42,199 nt of DNA from a virus, in the IMG/VR virus record IMGVR_UViG_3300032738_000164, positions 1 through 42,199 of that record; one strand, written 5' to 3'. How positions within the stretch are numbered: the stretch's first letter is position 1; each line of letters begins with the position of its first letter. This document shows positions 1 to 7,425 of this stretch, in pieces. The translations under genes and the position numbers were made by a program. Under the pieces are notes generated by a model. The model made no database searches, had not been told where the DNA came from, and saw only the letters and a list, made by a program, of their open reading frames with translations.

Positions 1-72
1 ATTCATTCCGTGTTTTTCTGCAATCGCGTTCATGACGTGTACCTTTCGGAAAGTGGTGACAAGCCGTTTCAT
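1..72 (-). CDS. Hypothetical protein, 5' part only (runs off window)
   Basis: Only the first 24 codons are inside the window, starting MKRLVTTFRK and still open at base 1. The start is chosen because GAGGAGTATTGAAC stands directly upstream, the same coupling sequence as in front of the 75-224 gene. It is the last visible gene of a - strand operon. The visible residues are basic and give no family. Function unknown; that it is a real gene rests on the Shine-Dalgarno site and operon position. Confidence 0.5.
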   Translation of the reverse strand, partial: MKRLVTTFRKVHVMNAIAEKHGMN

Positions 73-74
73 GT

Positions 75-224
75 TCAATACTCCTCTGTGGAGTCGTCTA
101 AGTCGGCTATGCAAGTACCCCAGTGGGTGTGATCGCATGCGGGCATGCCGCATTCGATGCAATAGCCGTTTTCGTCCAGCATTACGGGCGTGGGGCGGTC
201 GTGGTCGTGGTCGGGTTCACTCAT
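75..224 (-). CDS. 49-residue Cys/His miniprotein (possible zinc ribbon)
   Basis: A 49-residue acidic, His-rich protein beginning MSEPDHDHDRP. The middle reads CIECGMPACDHTHWGTC, so four cysteines and two histidines lie within about 17 residues, which suggests a small metal-binding knuckle. The start has GAGGAG eight bases upstream, formed by the last codons of the preceding gene. The gene itself ends in codons GAG GAG TAT TGA (EEY stop), which serve as ribosome site for the next gene. No enzyme motif is visible. Such tiny Cys/His proteins are common in phage early operons and often unassigned; function unknown. Confidence 0.6.
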   Translation of the reverse strand: MSEPDHDHDRPTPVMLDENGYCIECGMPACDHTHWGTCIADLDDSTEEY

Positions 225-227
225 CGT

Positions 228-515
228 TCAATACTCCTCAGGCATTAGGATTATGGTGGATGCTCGGTCGGCCTCGGTGATAATCCAGAGCCGTTCGCCC
301 AATAGCGTGTGGTAGGCGGACATAATGCGGGTGCCGTCTATCAATGCTCGGGCATTTAGGACGTTGTCGCCGGCGGGCATGTCTCCGAAGTCTCCTTGGA
401 CGTGCCGATTGATGAAGAAAACCGGCTCTTGATGGGCCTCTTCAAGTGCTTTCAGAGCCCCCGGCGTTGCGGCGCATTGGCCGAGTGGGAATTTTGGTGT
501 GAAGGTGATGGTCAT
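228..515 (-). CDS. Conserved hypothetical small protein
   Basis: A 95-residue protein with mixed alpha/beta character and no membrane segment or signal peptide. The C-terminal half (YHTLLGERLWIITEADR, then IILMPEEY) reads like a compact domain whose last strand is hydrophobic. I recall similar small proteins from Planctomycetes and their mobile elements but know no function. Its Shine-Dalgarno AAAGGAGAG overlaps the last codons of the upstream gene, whose TAA stop is a few bases away, so the two are coupled. It ends EEY-stop, and that same DNA is the ribosome site of the next gene. Second gene of the - strand operon. Confidence 0.65.
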   Translation of the reverse strand: MTITFTPKFPLGQCAATPGALKALEEAHQEPVFFINRHVQGDFGDMPAGDNVLNARALIDGTRIMSAYHTLLGERLWIITEADRASTIILMPEEY

Positions 516-519
516 CGTT

Positions 520-720
520 TTACTCTCCTTTGGTAGTGGTGATCTGTCGCCGGGAGAATCCCTGGCGAAGGCCGCGAAGCGTGCGGCCGAGAACGTAGTC
601 GGTAATAGTCAGGTCTGCGTCCGCCGCGGCAGCGGTGATCGCAGCAAGCTCAGCAGCCGTAACGCGAAGGTATAGCTTGCAATCCCTGCGGCTCCCTGCC
701 GGTTTACGTGGTCTGGTCAT
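520..720 (-). CDS. Small helical protein, ribbon-helix-helix-like
   Basis: 66 residues with a very basic N terminus (MTRPRKPAGSRR), a beta-like stretch CKLYLRVTAAE, an Ala-rich helix, TITDYVLGRTLRG, then a basic tail. The pattern strand, helix, turn with 'sxxdyv', helix is that of ribbon-helix-helix proteins such as plasmid MobC or antitoxin-type DNA binders. It is the first gene of the - strand operon next to the control region, a fitting place for a DNA-binding regulator. The start has AAAGGAGT eight bases upstream (728-735). The fold is inferred from pattern only; DNA binding is not shown. Confidence 0.6.
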   Translation of the reverse strand: MTRPRKPAGSRRDCKLYLRVTAAELAAITAAAADADLTITDYVLGRTLRGLRQGFSRRQITTTKGE

Positions 721-1525
721 TTCGTGTACTCCTTTCTATAGAGTGTCTGCGGTTAGTTTATCGCCATACAAAGAGCCAGTCAATAGGACGGACGGTTATT
801 TCGTGTGGATTTCCCGAATTGGCCCGTTAGTGGGGGTGGAGGCGTGCAACATAAGGGAGGACGGAGGAGGGGAGACCCTATGTACTGCGATCCTGAGTGT
901 GATCGCATCTAACAACTAGAGTCTGGCGGGCGCGTATTAAAGTATATACTCTCTTAAGGTATCAGAGTGTGTAGGTGTGTGTCTTATATGAATATGTACT
1001 GTGACCTACTGGAATAAGTGAGGGTGCAGTTGAGAAGTGTAGAGTGCGTCGAGATGTTGGCTCGCTCAAGCTAGCACACCGGCAACTGGGGGGCTTGGCC
1101 GCGATTAGAAAGTGTTGGGTGTATCCACGCTAGTGTATAGTTGTTTCGTACGCCACCTATGGGGAGGTAAAGCGCTACCGGCGTGGAAGTCGGTATGGTG
1201 CGACTCGGATCATACCGGTTTGCGGCCCAGGAAAGCCTAGCCCGCTAGCTCCGATCTGAAACCCTCCCCGGGGATTTGGACCAACCCCCCCCCTCGTTGC
1301 GTCCGCGCTGTACGTAGTCATTCCCCTCCGCCCCCACATCACATTCCATGTTAAGATAGGTAAGATGGCGGTAAGTGACCCTAAGTCACTGCCATTTAGC
1401 GGCGGTTGTCCACTTTTTCGCCCACAAGCGCTCACCCGTTGAGGTCTCTGGGGTTGCGGGGCACTGGGTGTTTGTGGTACGGTCGCCAGAGTTAGGGGTA
1501 TTCCCAGTAGGGAGGGTTTTTTGAG
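721..1525. other. Divergent intergenic control region
   Basis: About 800 bases between the - strand early-type operon and the + strand late block, with no convincing gene on either strand. It contains an AT-rich patch around 931-1005 with a perfect 10-bp palindrome AGTATATACT at 941-950, a purine-rich run at 854-874, an inverted repeat CGGTATG/CATACCG with a 13-base loop at 1191-1217, and a dyad AGTGAC-CCTAA-GTCACT at 1374-1390. The last resembles the 10-bp tandem repeat at the right end of the window. No clear -35/-10 pair and no tRNA were seen. The layout suggests promoters, operators or an origin (inference). Confidence 0.5.
1374..1390. repeat. Dyad AGTGAC-N5-GTCACT, possible operator
   Basis: AGTGACCCTAAGTCACT has 6-bp arms around CCTAA. 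The core CCTAAGTCAC is the reverse complement of the GTGACTTAGG unit repeated at 42149-42198. A palindromic copy in front of the late block and tandem copies at the right end point to a shared binding protein or replication element, but nothing in the window identifies it. Confidence 0.4.
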
Positions 1526-1813
1526 ATGGGTAAAGCGAGTTTACTGATGGGGGTGCTGTTGTTTCTATGGTTGGGGGTTCCGGCGTTTGGGGCTCCGGCC
1601 AGTTGTCCGCCGCAAGCGGAGTCGTGTTTGAGCGTAGTAGCTCCGTGCGTATTGGGCTGCGAGTTGTCGCACGCCGGGGTGGTTGCTCACCGGCCGGTAC
1701 TGCGGGCGGCTGCGGCTCCGCTTCGGATAGTGGGGCGGGTGTTTCGGGGTATTCGTACAGTTCGACACAACGCGATTGAGCGGCGTCAGCACCGTCGGGC
1801 GCGGTGGCGATAG
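1526..1813 (+). CDS. Small secreted Arg/His-rich protein
   Basis: 95 residues. Residues 1-22 form a clear Sec signal peptide: short positive start, hydrophobic core LLMGVLLFLWLGVPAF, cleavage near AFG-APA. The mature part has four cysteines within about 22 residues, then a strongly basic tail rich in R, H and V (HRPVLRAAAAP, ending RRQHRRARWR). GGGAGGG stands about ten bases before the ATG. I recall short exported basic proteins of this style from planctomycete genomes, so it may be host-derived cargo rather than a virion part; that is an inference from style only. No known domain. Confidence 0.55.
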   Translation: MGKASLLMGVLLFLWLGVPAFGAPASCPPQAESCLSVVAPCVLGCELSHAGVVAHRPVLRAAAAPLRIVGRVFRGIRTVRHNAIERRQHRRARWR

Positions 1814-1819
1814 GTTCCT

Positions 1820-1879
1820 GACGGCCCGGTCTCCGGTAAGTCCAGAAGACGTTCTGGCGGTAAATGAGGCCGGGCCGTC
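1820..1879 (+). other. Nested inverted repeats, structured RNA candidate
   Basis: Perfect 10-bp arms GACGGCCCGG (1820-1829) and CCGGGCCGTC (1870-1879) enclose a second perfect hairpin, CCAGAA-GACG-TTCTGG, at 1842-1857. A third hairpin CACCG/CGGTG follows at 1886-1902. The stretch lies in the 263-base gap between the small secreted protein and the first beta-helix gene, so it could be an attenuator, an RNA stabiliser or a leader element. There is no T-run, so it is not a plain intrinsic terminator. Confidence 0.45.
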
Positions 1880-2015
1880 ATTCCACACCGGCGAGTACGG
1901 TGCGGCCTGCTGCGGCGGTGCCGGTAGGGGGTTTTCGATACACGGCCCGCTCGTAGAAGTCGAGAAGCGAGCCACTGCCCCCCCAGCAGGCTCGAAAGTG
2001 GTTATTCCACACCGG
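1880..2015 (+). repeat. Direct repeat ATTCCACACCGG (two copies)
   Basis: A 12-base direct repeat at 1880-1891 and 2004-2015 in the leader of the first beta-helix gene. Both copies adjoin CCGGGCC-type sequence belonging to or resembling the outer arm of the nested inverted repeat. The rest of this gap (1814-2076) holds no gene that I can support. Confidence 0.4.
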
Positions 2016-2076
2016 GCCGGATACTATTTGGGTGGTAAAGAACATCGGCAGATGTCCACAAGTATTGGAGCGTGCG

Positions 2077-3648
2077 ATGAAACGCAGGATCTTTGCGGTG
2101 GTGTTGGTGTTGATGCTGGTGACGGTTGCTGTTTGCGCGACCTTGACGGACTACAAGGGTCTCCAGGTATTGGATTCGGACCCTACTGGTGCGGCCGGTC
2201 TGGCGATCAACAACAACTTCAAGTACATCGCGGACCGTTTGAATTCGGCTCAAGGTGTTGTGGTGGTTGCGGCGTCTGATTCCGTGCGGCCGAAGAGGGC
2301 GGACTACATCTGCGACGGTACGGATGATGAAACCCAGATTAATCTGGCGATCGAGGCGGTAAAGACGAAGCTGGGTGTAGTTCTACTGCTGGCCGGCAGA
2401 TATGACATTGAAACCGCGACGATACTCCTGCGAGAAGGTGTAATCCTCCAGGGAGAGGGGTCTTCGGCCACAGTTATTCAGGCACCAGACGGTCATTCGC
2501 TATCGTCGGGGACCGGTTTGATTACGCTCGACACGGATTCGATCTGGACCGGTGGCGGGATCAAGGAACTGAGGCTGCTGGGGGACGGCGGGATTGATAC
2601 CGAGGGAATCGGGGAAGAAGATCCTACGAACCGTGCCGACCTCACTGCAACGGTAGACGGTTTGGACGAGACGGCGGTAACGACGCTCGGCAAGTTCCAG
2701 ATCACGGATTGCACGATTACGAAGTGCCGCCGGGGCGTTAACGGCGAGGGCGTCAACGAAAGGTTTATCCCTGTTCGCGGAAATGAGTTTCATTACAACA
2801 CAATCGGCTGGTATGTCGGCACGCATCCTAACTTCGGCATCAATGATTTTCGCTACAATGATGTGGGGGTAGACGGCACATCCTACGATTGCCAGTTTGT
2901 GGGCACGAAGTTCATTTACAATCGGATCGGAGCTACGCGCATCGACACGTTTGGAATATCCAACTCTGTTTTTCAGGGCTGCTTATTTGGGAACAATGAA
3001 GACGATGGGTTAAGACTCAATGGAAACAACCAGGTCTCTGGTTGTCTGTTCCTTTCAACCTCTGGCGAGTACACGCGGGCGTTGACACTGTACGGCGAGA
3101 AGAACGTCATTTCTGGTACGTCGTGGGTTTGTCAATCTGTTGAAGAGTGTGGCTGGGAAGAGGGCTGCGTCCACATTCTGCATACCACGACCTATCGTGG
3201 CCGGCAGACGACGTTCGCGGGCTGTACGTTCACGAATCGCTATACGACTGGCACGCCTCACATTTTCATGTGGGCCAATACGCAGCGGCGATGGGAGCAT
3301 GGAGCGATTACCGGCTGCACGTTTGGCTTGTATGGGCCGATAGTCCACACGACGAATGAGCAGAACCGGCTTGAGGGGCTTTCGTTCAACGGCAACGCAA
3401 TCCAACTGCTGGGCAATTTGGGGACGGATTGCATTTTCTATCTGCATTCGACCGGTGCGGGGCTGGGGATCACCGGGAACGTAATCAACGCAAACGGGAT
3501 GACGCACGGCGGCGTGATCGAGGGGAATTTCACGGATTCACTGATGGCGGCGAATACGTTCATCGGTTTTTCGCCCGTACTTCACGATGGGCTGACGACG
3601 GACGGCGAAACTGTCATCAAAAGCAATGTAGGGCTGGCGGACCCTTAA
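2077..3648 (+). CDS. Exported pectate-lyase-like beta-helix protein (tailspike-type)
   Basis: 523 residues. The start at 2077 is preferred over an in-frame ATG at 2032 because GGAG lies six bases upstream and a complete signal peptide follows (MKRRIFAVVLVLMLVTVAVCA, cleavage near residue 21). Residues about 40-60 (TGAAGLAINNNFKYIADRLN) resemble a linker common in phage fibres. From about residue 76, YICDGTDDETQINLAIEAV is the typical N-terminal motif of the pectate lyase 3 / GH28-like fold, followed by right-handed beta-helix strands with 'ITxCTITxC' and 'GNxF' turns. Expected role: binding or cleaving surface polysaccharide. Catalytic residues cannot be assigned by eye. A Sec signal on a tailspike-type protein is odd and could mean that it is secreted or surface displayed rather than assembled in the cytoplasm. 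Confidence 0.75.
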   Translation: MKRRIFAVVLVLMLVTVAVCATLTDYKGLQVLDSDPTGAAGLAINNNFKYIADRLNSAQGVVVVAASDSVRPKRADYICDGTDDETQINLAIEAVKTKLGVVLLLAGRYDIETATILLREGVILQGEGSSATVIQAPDGHSLSSGTGLITLDTDSIWTGGGIKELRLLGDGGIDTEGIGEEDPTNRADLTATVDGLDETAVTTLGKFQITDCTITKCRRGVNGEGVNERFIPVRGNEFHYNTIGWYVGTHPNFGINDFRYNDVGVDGTSYDCQFVGTKFIYNRIGATRIDTFGISNSVFQGCLFGNNEDDGLRLNGNNQVSGCLFLSTSGEYTRALTLYGEKNVISGTSWVCQSVEECGWEEGCVHILHTTTYRGRQTTFAGCTFTNRYTTGTPHIFMWANTQRRWEHGAITGCTFGLYGPIVHTTNEQNRLEGLSFNGNAIQLLGNLGTDCIFYLHSTGAGLGITGNVINANGMTHGGVIEGNFTDSLMAANTFIGFSPVLHDGLTTDGETVIKSNVGLADP

Positions 3649-3649
3649 A

Positions 3650-6088
3650 ATGACTAACCAAAAACGGCCGGAACATCGCTGCATCTTGTCAATTGGTGGC
3701 GACCTGCCGCACGTGCTCGACCAACCGGACACGACGTATGTGCTCGACGAGGACATAGTCGCCGATGATACGGCAATCAAAATCGCGGCGGGAGGGGTCA
3801 CGTTGGATTTCAACGGCCACGCGATCACTTACGATGATTGTCCTTCGGGGCTGCCGAATGCTGATTTTGAGATCGGCTATGGGTCCAACGAGGACGACCT
3901 ACCGGCTAGCTGGGATTTGACTGGGGCACCGGCGGCGAAGAGAACGTCAACCTACGACTGCCCTATGGTCAATAGGTGGTATCTCAAGCTGGAGAACCCG
4001 CAAAACGATCAAGAGATCGTCTCGCCCTGGATCGACCTGCCGCCGAACCGCAAAGCAACGGCGCGCTTTGTGCGGAAGGAGCGGGCCTGGGAATATCTCA
4101 TCTATTACAAGCTGGAAGTGGAGCATGATGGGGAAGGGGTAGTTGCGTCGTTTACCGATGCAGTGAGATACTCTCTCGGCTTCACGACTTTTGCGGTGCC
4201 GGGGAAGTACAGGCTGAAGCTAACCTATCTCTACAACGACTGGTCGCACGCGGCGACGTGGCAACGGGAGTCGGATTATAGTGTGGGTGATGTGGTGATT
4301 CCAACTATACCAAACGGTTGTCTCTACAAAGTGATTGCGGACGCGGGGGTGTCGGGCAGCGCTGAACCCGAGTGGAAGCGGTACGCATCGGCGAAGATAA
4401 CTGACGGCGACTTGACATGGCTAAGCTACAAGTATTCGCCGGCTGACTTGCACGTCGATCTAGTGGACCTCCGACTAACCGGCGATTATGGGATTGAGAT
4501 TCTGCCGAATTGGGATGGCGATAGTCCGGGAGTTGTCATCGAGAACGGTAAGATCGTCCAAGGACGCGGAGGTGGAGTCCACAGTCACGCGATCGATTGC
4601 CATCACAACCTGGTGACAGTTCGAGACATGCAGATAGAGAATTGGGGCGTCGAAGCGGCAGCAATGCGGTTTCAATACTCTGATGGCCTCGATATTCACG
4701 ATAATGTAATCAACAACAATAGCCCCTACACGTACAATCGTCATCAACTCAGCGCTCCGATAATGCTCGTAAAATGTTCTCATTCTCGAATTGCGGGCAA
4801 TACTGTCAACTCCGCCGCTGGCTGGGGTACTATTTATATCGGGGCAGGAAACAATAATATTGTTTCTGGTAACACGTTGAAGACGAAGAGCGTGATAACG
4901 AACCACCATGCTATCGTGTTCTACGACGTTGATGATTCATTGATCCACGGCAACGTCATTGAGGGTGATCCGGGTCAAGGTATTATGCTCAGTATGGGTT
5001 GTTCAGGGAACAATGTGTTCGAGAATACCATCACTATAAAGAGCGTTGCTCCGAACTGGGACATAGGCAGAGGCATAAGCCTGCACGCGATAAGGTCAAA
5101 CGATTATCACAACCCGGCTCGCCCAAACGAGAACAACCGAGTCCACGACAACGTGCTTCGAGTATTCGGTAAGCAAAGTGAATTTTACGAGCCGGCGGGA
5201 CACTTAGTAAACGGACTCTCAGTCATCAATATCGGCGAGGGGAACCTGTATGAGAACAATGACATTCAAGCAATAGCGGTAGATCCCGAGGTAGCTGTTT
5301 GCGGTATTATGCCAGGGTCAACGACGGAGCCGGTTGTTTATCGAGGCAACAGAGTAGAAAGCGACGTGTATAACGTGGGTTTCGGTGGGTATCCAATGCG
5401 TAGTTTCAATTCGCAGTTTGTCTCCAATACTTTTGTGAAGGGCTCCAATGCAACAGAGGACTATGCCACGCTCCATGCTCATCCGCGTAGTACAAGGTGG
5501 CTGGAAAATACATATTTTGTGGACAGCACACTAGAGAACGGTGCATCACTGGAGGAACTGGCAACTCCTTGGTACCTGCCATACTCGTACTTCGTCGAGT
5601 GGCATTTAACCGTAATGGTCGAGGACACGGCGGGCGACCCTGTGCCCGAGGCGGACGTCGAGATCCGGGACAAGAACGATGTGATCGTGTTCAGTGGATC
5701 GACGGATCAGGACGGCAAGATCGACGGCATTCAGTTGAGAGAGTACGAGCACTATGGCGAGGGAAGGCGGGACACCGCATCGCTCTATCGTTATTCTACG
5801 CCGCATACCGTTACCGCTTCGGCAGATGGTTTTGATCCGTTCACCATGCCTGTGACAATGGACGCCACCGCAGCGATGACGTTTACTCTCACGGGTGGCT
5901 TCGAGATCGCCCCGCATTACTCACCAGAAGAGGACAGCATCACGATTTTCTGGAAGGACGAACAGTCGTCCGGAACCGAGATCAACGAACGGCTGACGCT
6001 ATATAGATCGACGGCATCCAACAAGACAATCGGCTGCAAGATTAGCGGTATCCGAAAACTCCTGGAGGAGCAACCTCCACCGGGCTAA
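3650..6088 (+). CDS. Beta-helix protein with C-terminal Ig-like domain
   Basis: 812 residues, starting one base after the previous stop. Residues 1-65 contain YVLDEDIVADDTAIKIAAGGVTLDFNGH, the usual entry into a NosD/pectate-lyase-type parallel beta-helix. A beta-sandwich-like insertion follows (about 70-265). The helix proper lies at about 285-640, with many 'NxIxxN' and 'GNxI' coils giving an asparagine ladder. Residues about 652-760 (VEDTAGDPVPEADVEIRDKN, then STDQDGKI) form a carboxypeptidase-regulatory/Ig-like domain. The last ~60 residues (DSITIFWKDEQ, then LTLYRS) look like a small separate alpha/beta tail. No signal peptide, unlike its neighbour. Likely a receptor-binding or glycan-processing spike; enzyme activity unproven. 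Confidence 0.72.
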   Translation: MTNQKRPEHRCILSIGGDLPHVLDQPDTTYVLDEDIVADDTAIKIAAGGVTLDFNGHAITYDDCPSGLPNADFEIGYGSNEDDLPASWDLTGAPAAKRTSTYDCPMVNRWYLKLENPQNDQEIVSPWIDLPPNRKATARFVRKERAWEYLIYYKLEVEHDGEGVVASFTDAVRYSLGFTTFAVPGKYRLKLTYLYNDWSHAATWQRESDYSVGDVVIPTIPNGCLYKVIADAGVSGSAEPEWKRYASAKITDGDLTWLSYKYSPADLHVDLVDLRLTGDYGIEILPNWDGDSPGVVIENGKIVQGRGGGVHSHAIDCHHNLVTVRDMQIENWGVEAAAMRFQYSDGLDIHDNVINNNSPYTYNRHQLSAPIMLVKCSHSRIAGNTVNSAAGWGTIYIGAGNNNIVSGNTLKTKSVITNHHAIVFYDVDDSLIHGNVIEGDPGQGIMLSMGCSGNNVFENTITIKSVAPNWDIGRGISLHAIRSNDYHNPARPNENNRVHDNVLRVFGKQSEFYEPAGHLVNGLSVINIGEGNLYENNDIQAIAVDPEVAVCGIMPGSTTEPVVYRGNRVESDVYNVGFGGYPMRSFNSQFVSNTFVKGSNATEDYATLHAHPRSTRWLENTYFVDSTLENGASLEELATPWYLPYSYFVEWHLTVMVEDTAGDPVPEADVEIRDKNDVIVFSGSTDQDGKIDGIQLREYEHYGEGRRDTASLYRYSTPHTVTASADGFDPFTMPVTMDATAAMTFTLTGGFEIAPHYSPEEDSITIFWKDEQSSGTEINERLTLYRSTASNKTIGCKISGIRKLLEEQPPPG

Positions 6089-6118
6089 CTTTTCACTTTC
6101 ACTTACAAGGAGAAGATT

Positions 6119-6538
6119 ATGAAATCTCTTTTGGCTCTATGGCTTGCTGTAGCGATTACTGCCGGACTGTGCTACGGGGTACATACCCTCGCCGCCGACA
6201 AGCCGGCAGTTCAGACGACTACTGGCGCAGCCTGGGCTGCGGCAACGGCCGATACTCCGACGCCGGCCCCGACCGCCGGTAAGCGGCTGACGTGGAAGGA
6301 ACGCCGGGCGCTGGGTGTCACGATCCGTAATGTGCGCCGGGTGATGAAGGATCTGAAGACCGAGGGGGTTCTGAGCCCTGACAGCGACATCGCGGCGATT
6401 CAAGTGCTTGATCGGCTGACCGTTGAGAACCCGCAAGCGTTCAAGGCAGTGGGCGACATTGACTGGGACCGGCTGCTTGAGTTCTTGGAACGGCTGATTG
6501 AATTGCTGTTGAAGATTCTGCCAATCTTCCTGGGGTAA
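6119..6538 (+). CDS. Exported or membrane-anchored small helical protein
   Basis: 139 residues with AAGGAG eight bases before the ATG. The N terminus is a signal peptide or membrane anchor (MKSLLALWLAVAITAGLCYG, probable cleavage near THTLAA-type residues 25-27). A Thr/Pro/Ala linker to about residue 55 leads to a basic helix (KRLTWKERRALGVTIRNVRR). The C-terminal ~30 residues (DWDRLLEFLERLIELLLKILP) form a very hydrophobic amphipathic helix that could insert in membranes. Together with the peptidase and the membrane protein downstream, a role in envelope disruption is possible but speculative. No family recognised. Confidence 0.55.
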   Translation: MKSLLALWLAVAITAGLCYGVHTLAADKPAVQTTTGAAWAAATADTPTPAPTAGKRLTWKERRALGVTIRNVRRVMKDLKTEGVLSPDSDIAAIQVLDRLTVENPQAFKAVGDIDWDRLLEFLERLIELLLKILPIFLG

Positions 6539-6550
6539 GGGGGACCTGCC

Positions 6551-7246
6551 ATGCGAACCGCAATGATCTGGCTGGCGGTGCTCGCTGTTGCGATTGCAGT
6601 ACGAGCCGACGACCTGAAAATTATGGGGCCGACCACGCCGGTAGAACCGGGCGAGTTCGTCCAGTTGAACGTACTTGGTTTGACCGACGCCGAGTTGCCG
6701 ACGGCAATGGTCATCCACTACCCGCGTGAGCGAGTGGTTTGCGTTCCTGCCCGCACTTGGACAGGTGGGACGTTTGTGTGGTGGAGTGCCAGGCTGCCGG
6801 GTAAATATCTCGTTGCTGTTACGGTCCCGCGTGGTGATAGGCTCGTCTATACGGAATGCGAGATTACTGTCGGGAAGGTGCCTGACCCGGACCCGGACCC
6901 CGATCCTGATCCTGATCCAGACCCGGATAGCAAGTGGCAGATTATGTTTTTCCAGAAGTCTGATGACCTGGACAATTACACGCGAGAGCAGCGTAGTATG
7001 CTCAGCGGTCTAAAGTTTCGCGCCGGCCTCGGAGACCGGGGACATACGTTTCTGGGAGCGTTTGATCGAGACGCGACATCCGCGACGTTTGTGGACAACG
7101 CGAAACTGCAACCCTGGTGGGAAGCCGTTGAGGGCGATCCTCTCCCGCGTTTTGCGATAGCGCCACTTGCTGGCGGGACGATTCGGGACTTTGTGCTGCC
7201 GAAGACAACGGCGGAGTTTTACCGGTTACTGGAGGAAGGAAAATGA
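6551..7246 (+). CDS. Exported Ig-like protein with Pro-Asp linker and C-terminal domain
   Basis: 231 residues. The signal peptide is residues 1-19 (MRTAMIWLAVLAVAIAVRA). Residues 20-108 form a beta-sandwich-like domain (GEFVQLNVLGL, GKYLVAVTVPRGD, ECEITV). Residues 111-126 are eight Pro-Asp pairs, a rigid acidic spacer typical of exported two-domain proteins. Residues 129-231 start WQIMFFQKSDDLDNYTREQ and form an alpha/beta domain that ends DFVLPKTTAEFYRLLEEG; thioredoxin-like topology is conceivable but the CxxC motif is absent. The stop overlaps the next start (ATGA). Function unknown; likely periplasmic or surface-located. Confidence 0.6.
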   Translation: MRTAMIWLAVLAVAIAVRADDLKIMGPTTPVEPGEFVQLNVLGLTDAELPTAMVIHYPRERVVCVPARTWTGGTFVWWSARLPGKYLVAVTVPRGDRLVYTECEITVGKVPDPDPDPDPDPDPDPDSKWQIMFFQKSDDLDNYTREQRSMLSGLKFRAGLGDRGHTFLGAFDRDATSATFVDNAKLQPWWEAVEGDPLPRFAIAPLAGGTIRDFVLPKTTAEFYRLLEEGK

Positions 7247-7425
7247 GAGATGAAAAGGATTACCGATCGTGTCGAGTTTGCAATGTAGATACACACGAGG
7301 TTCCTGTCGTGAGGAGATATCTGTATAAATTAACGACCTGTGAGTACTGCGGCGGAACCGGCTGCGAGTGCTGCGGTTGGACTGGCGAAAAGCGTGAGTG
7401 CGACTTGAATGGGGAAGGAAGATGA
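7243..7425 (+). CDS. 60-residue zinc-knuckle miniprotein (DnaJ-type CxxCxGxG)
   Basis: The C-terminal half carries CEYCGGTGCECCGWTGEKREC, two CxxCxGxG-like motifs as in the DnaJ zinc-binding region, and an extra CRVC sits near residue 10. The start overlaps the previous stop (ATGA) and the stop overlaps the next start, so it is translationally coupled on both sides. It probably folds around one or two zinc ions. Whether it binds protein, RNA or DNA is unknown. Confidence 0.65.
   Translation: MRDEKDYRSCRVCNVDTHEVPVVRRYLYKLTTCEYCGGTGCECCGWTGEKRECDLNGEGR

Noticed and set aside
880-912. Ten-codon ORF MYCDPECDRI after a purine-rich run
   Set aside because: A strong Shine-Dalgarno-like run precedes it, but ten codons cannot be supported as a gene; possibly chance.
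635-919. 94-codon open frame on the + strand over the start of the - strand operon
   Set aside because: Antisense to a better supported gene; no domain and no coherent start.
1175-1435. 86-codon open frame on the - strand in the control region
   Set aside because: Low-complexity Gly/Pro/Arg product, no ribosome site, spans the dyad at 1374-1390; more likely non-coding.
721-1525. tRNA or att site in the control region
   Set aside because: No cloverleaf or T-loop sequence recognised and no integrase gene present.
1565-1975. 136-codon - strand open frame across the small secreted protein gene and leader
   Set aside because: Shadow of GC-rich sequence; product is Pro/Arg/Ser-rich and unlike any protein.
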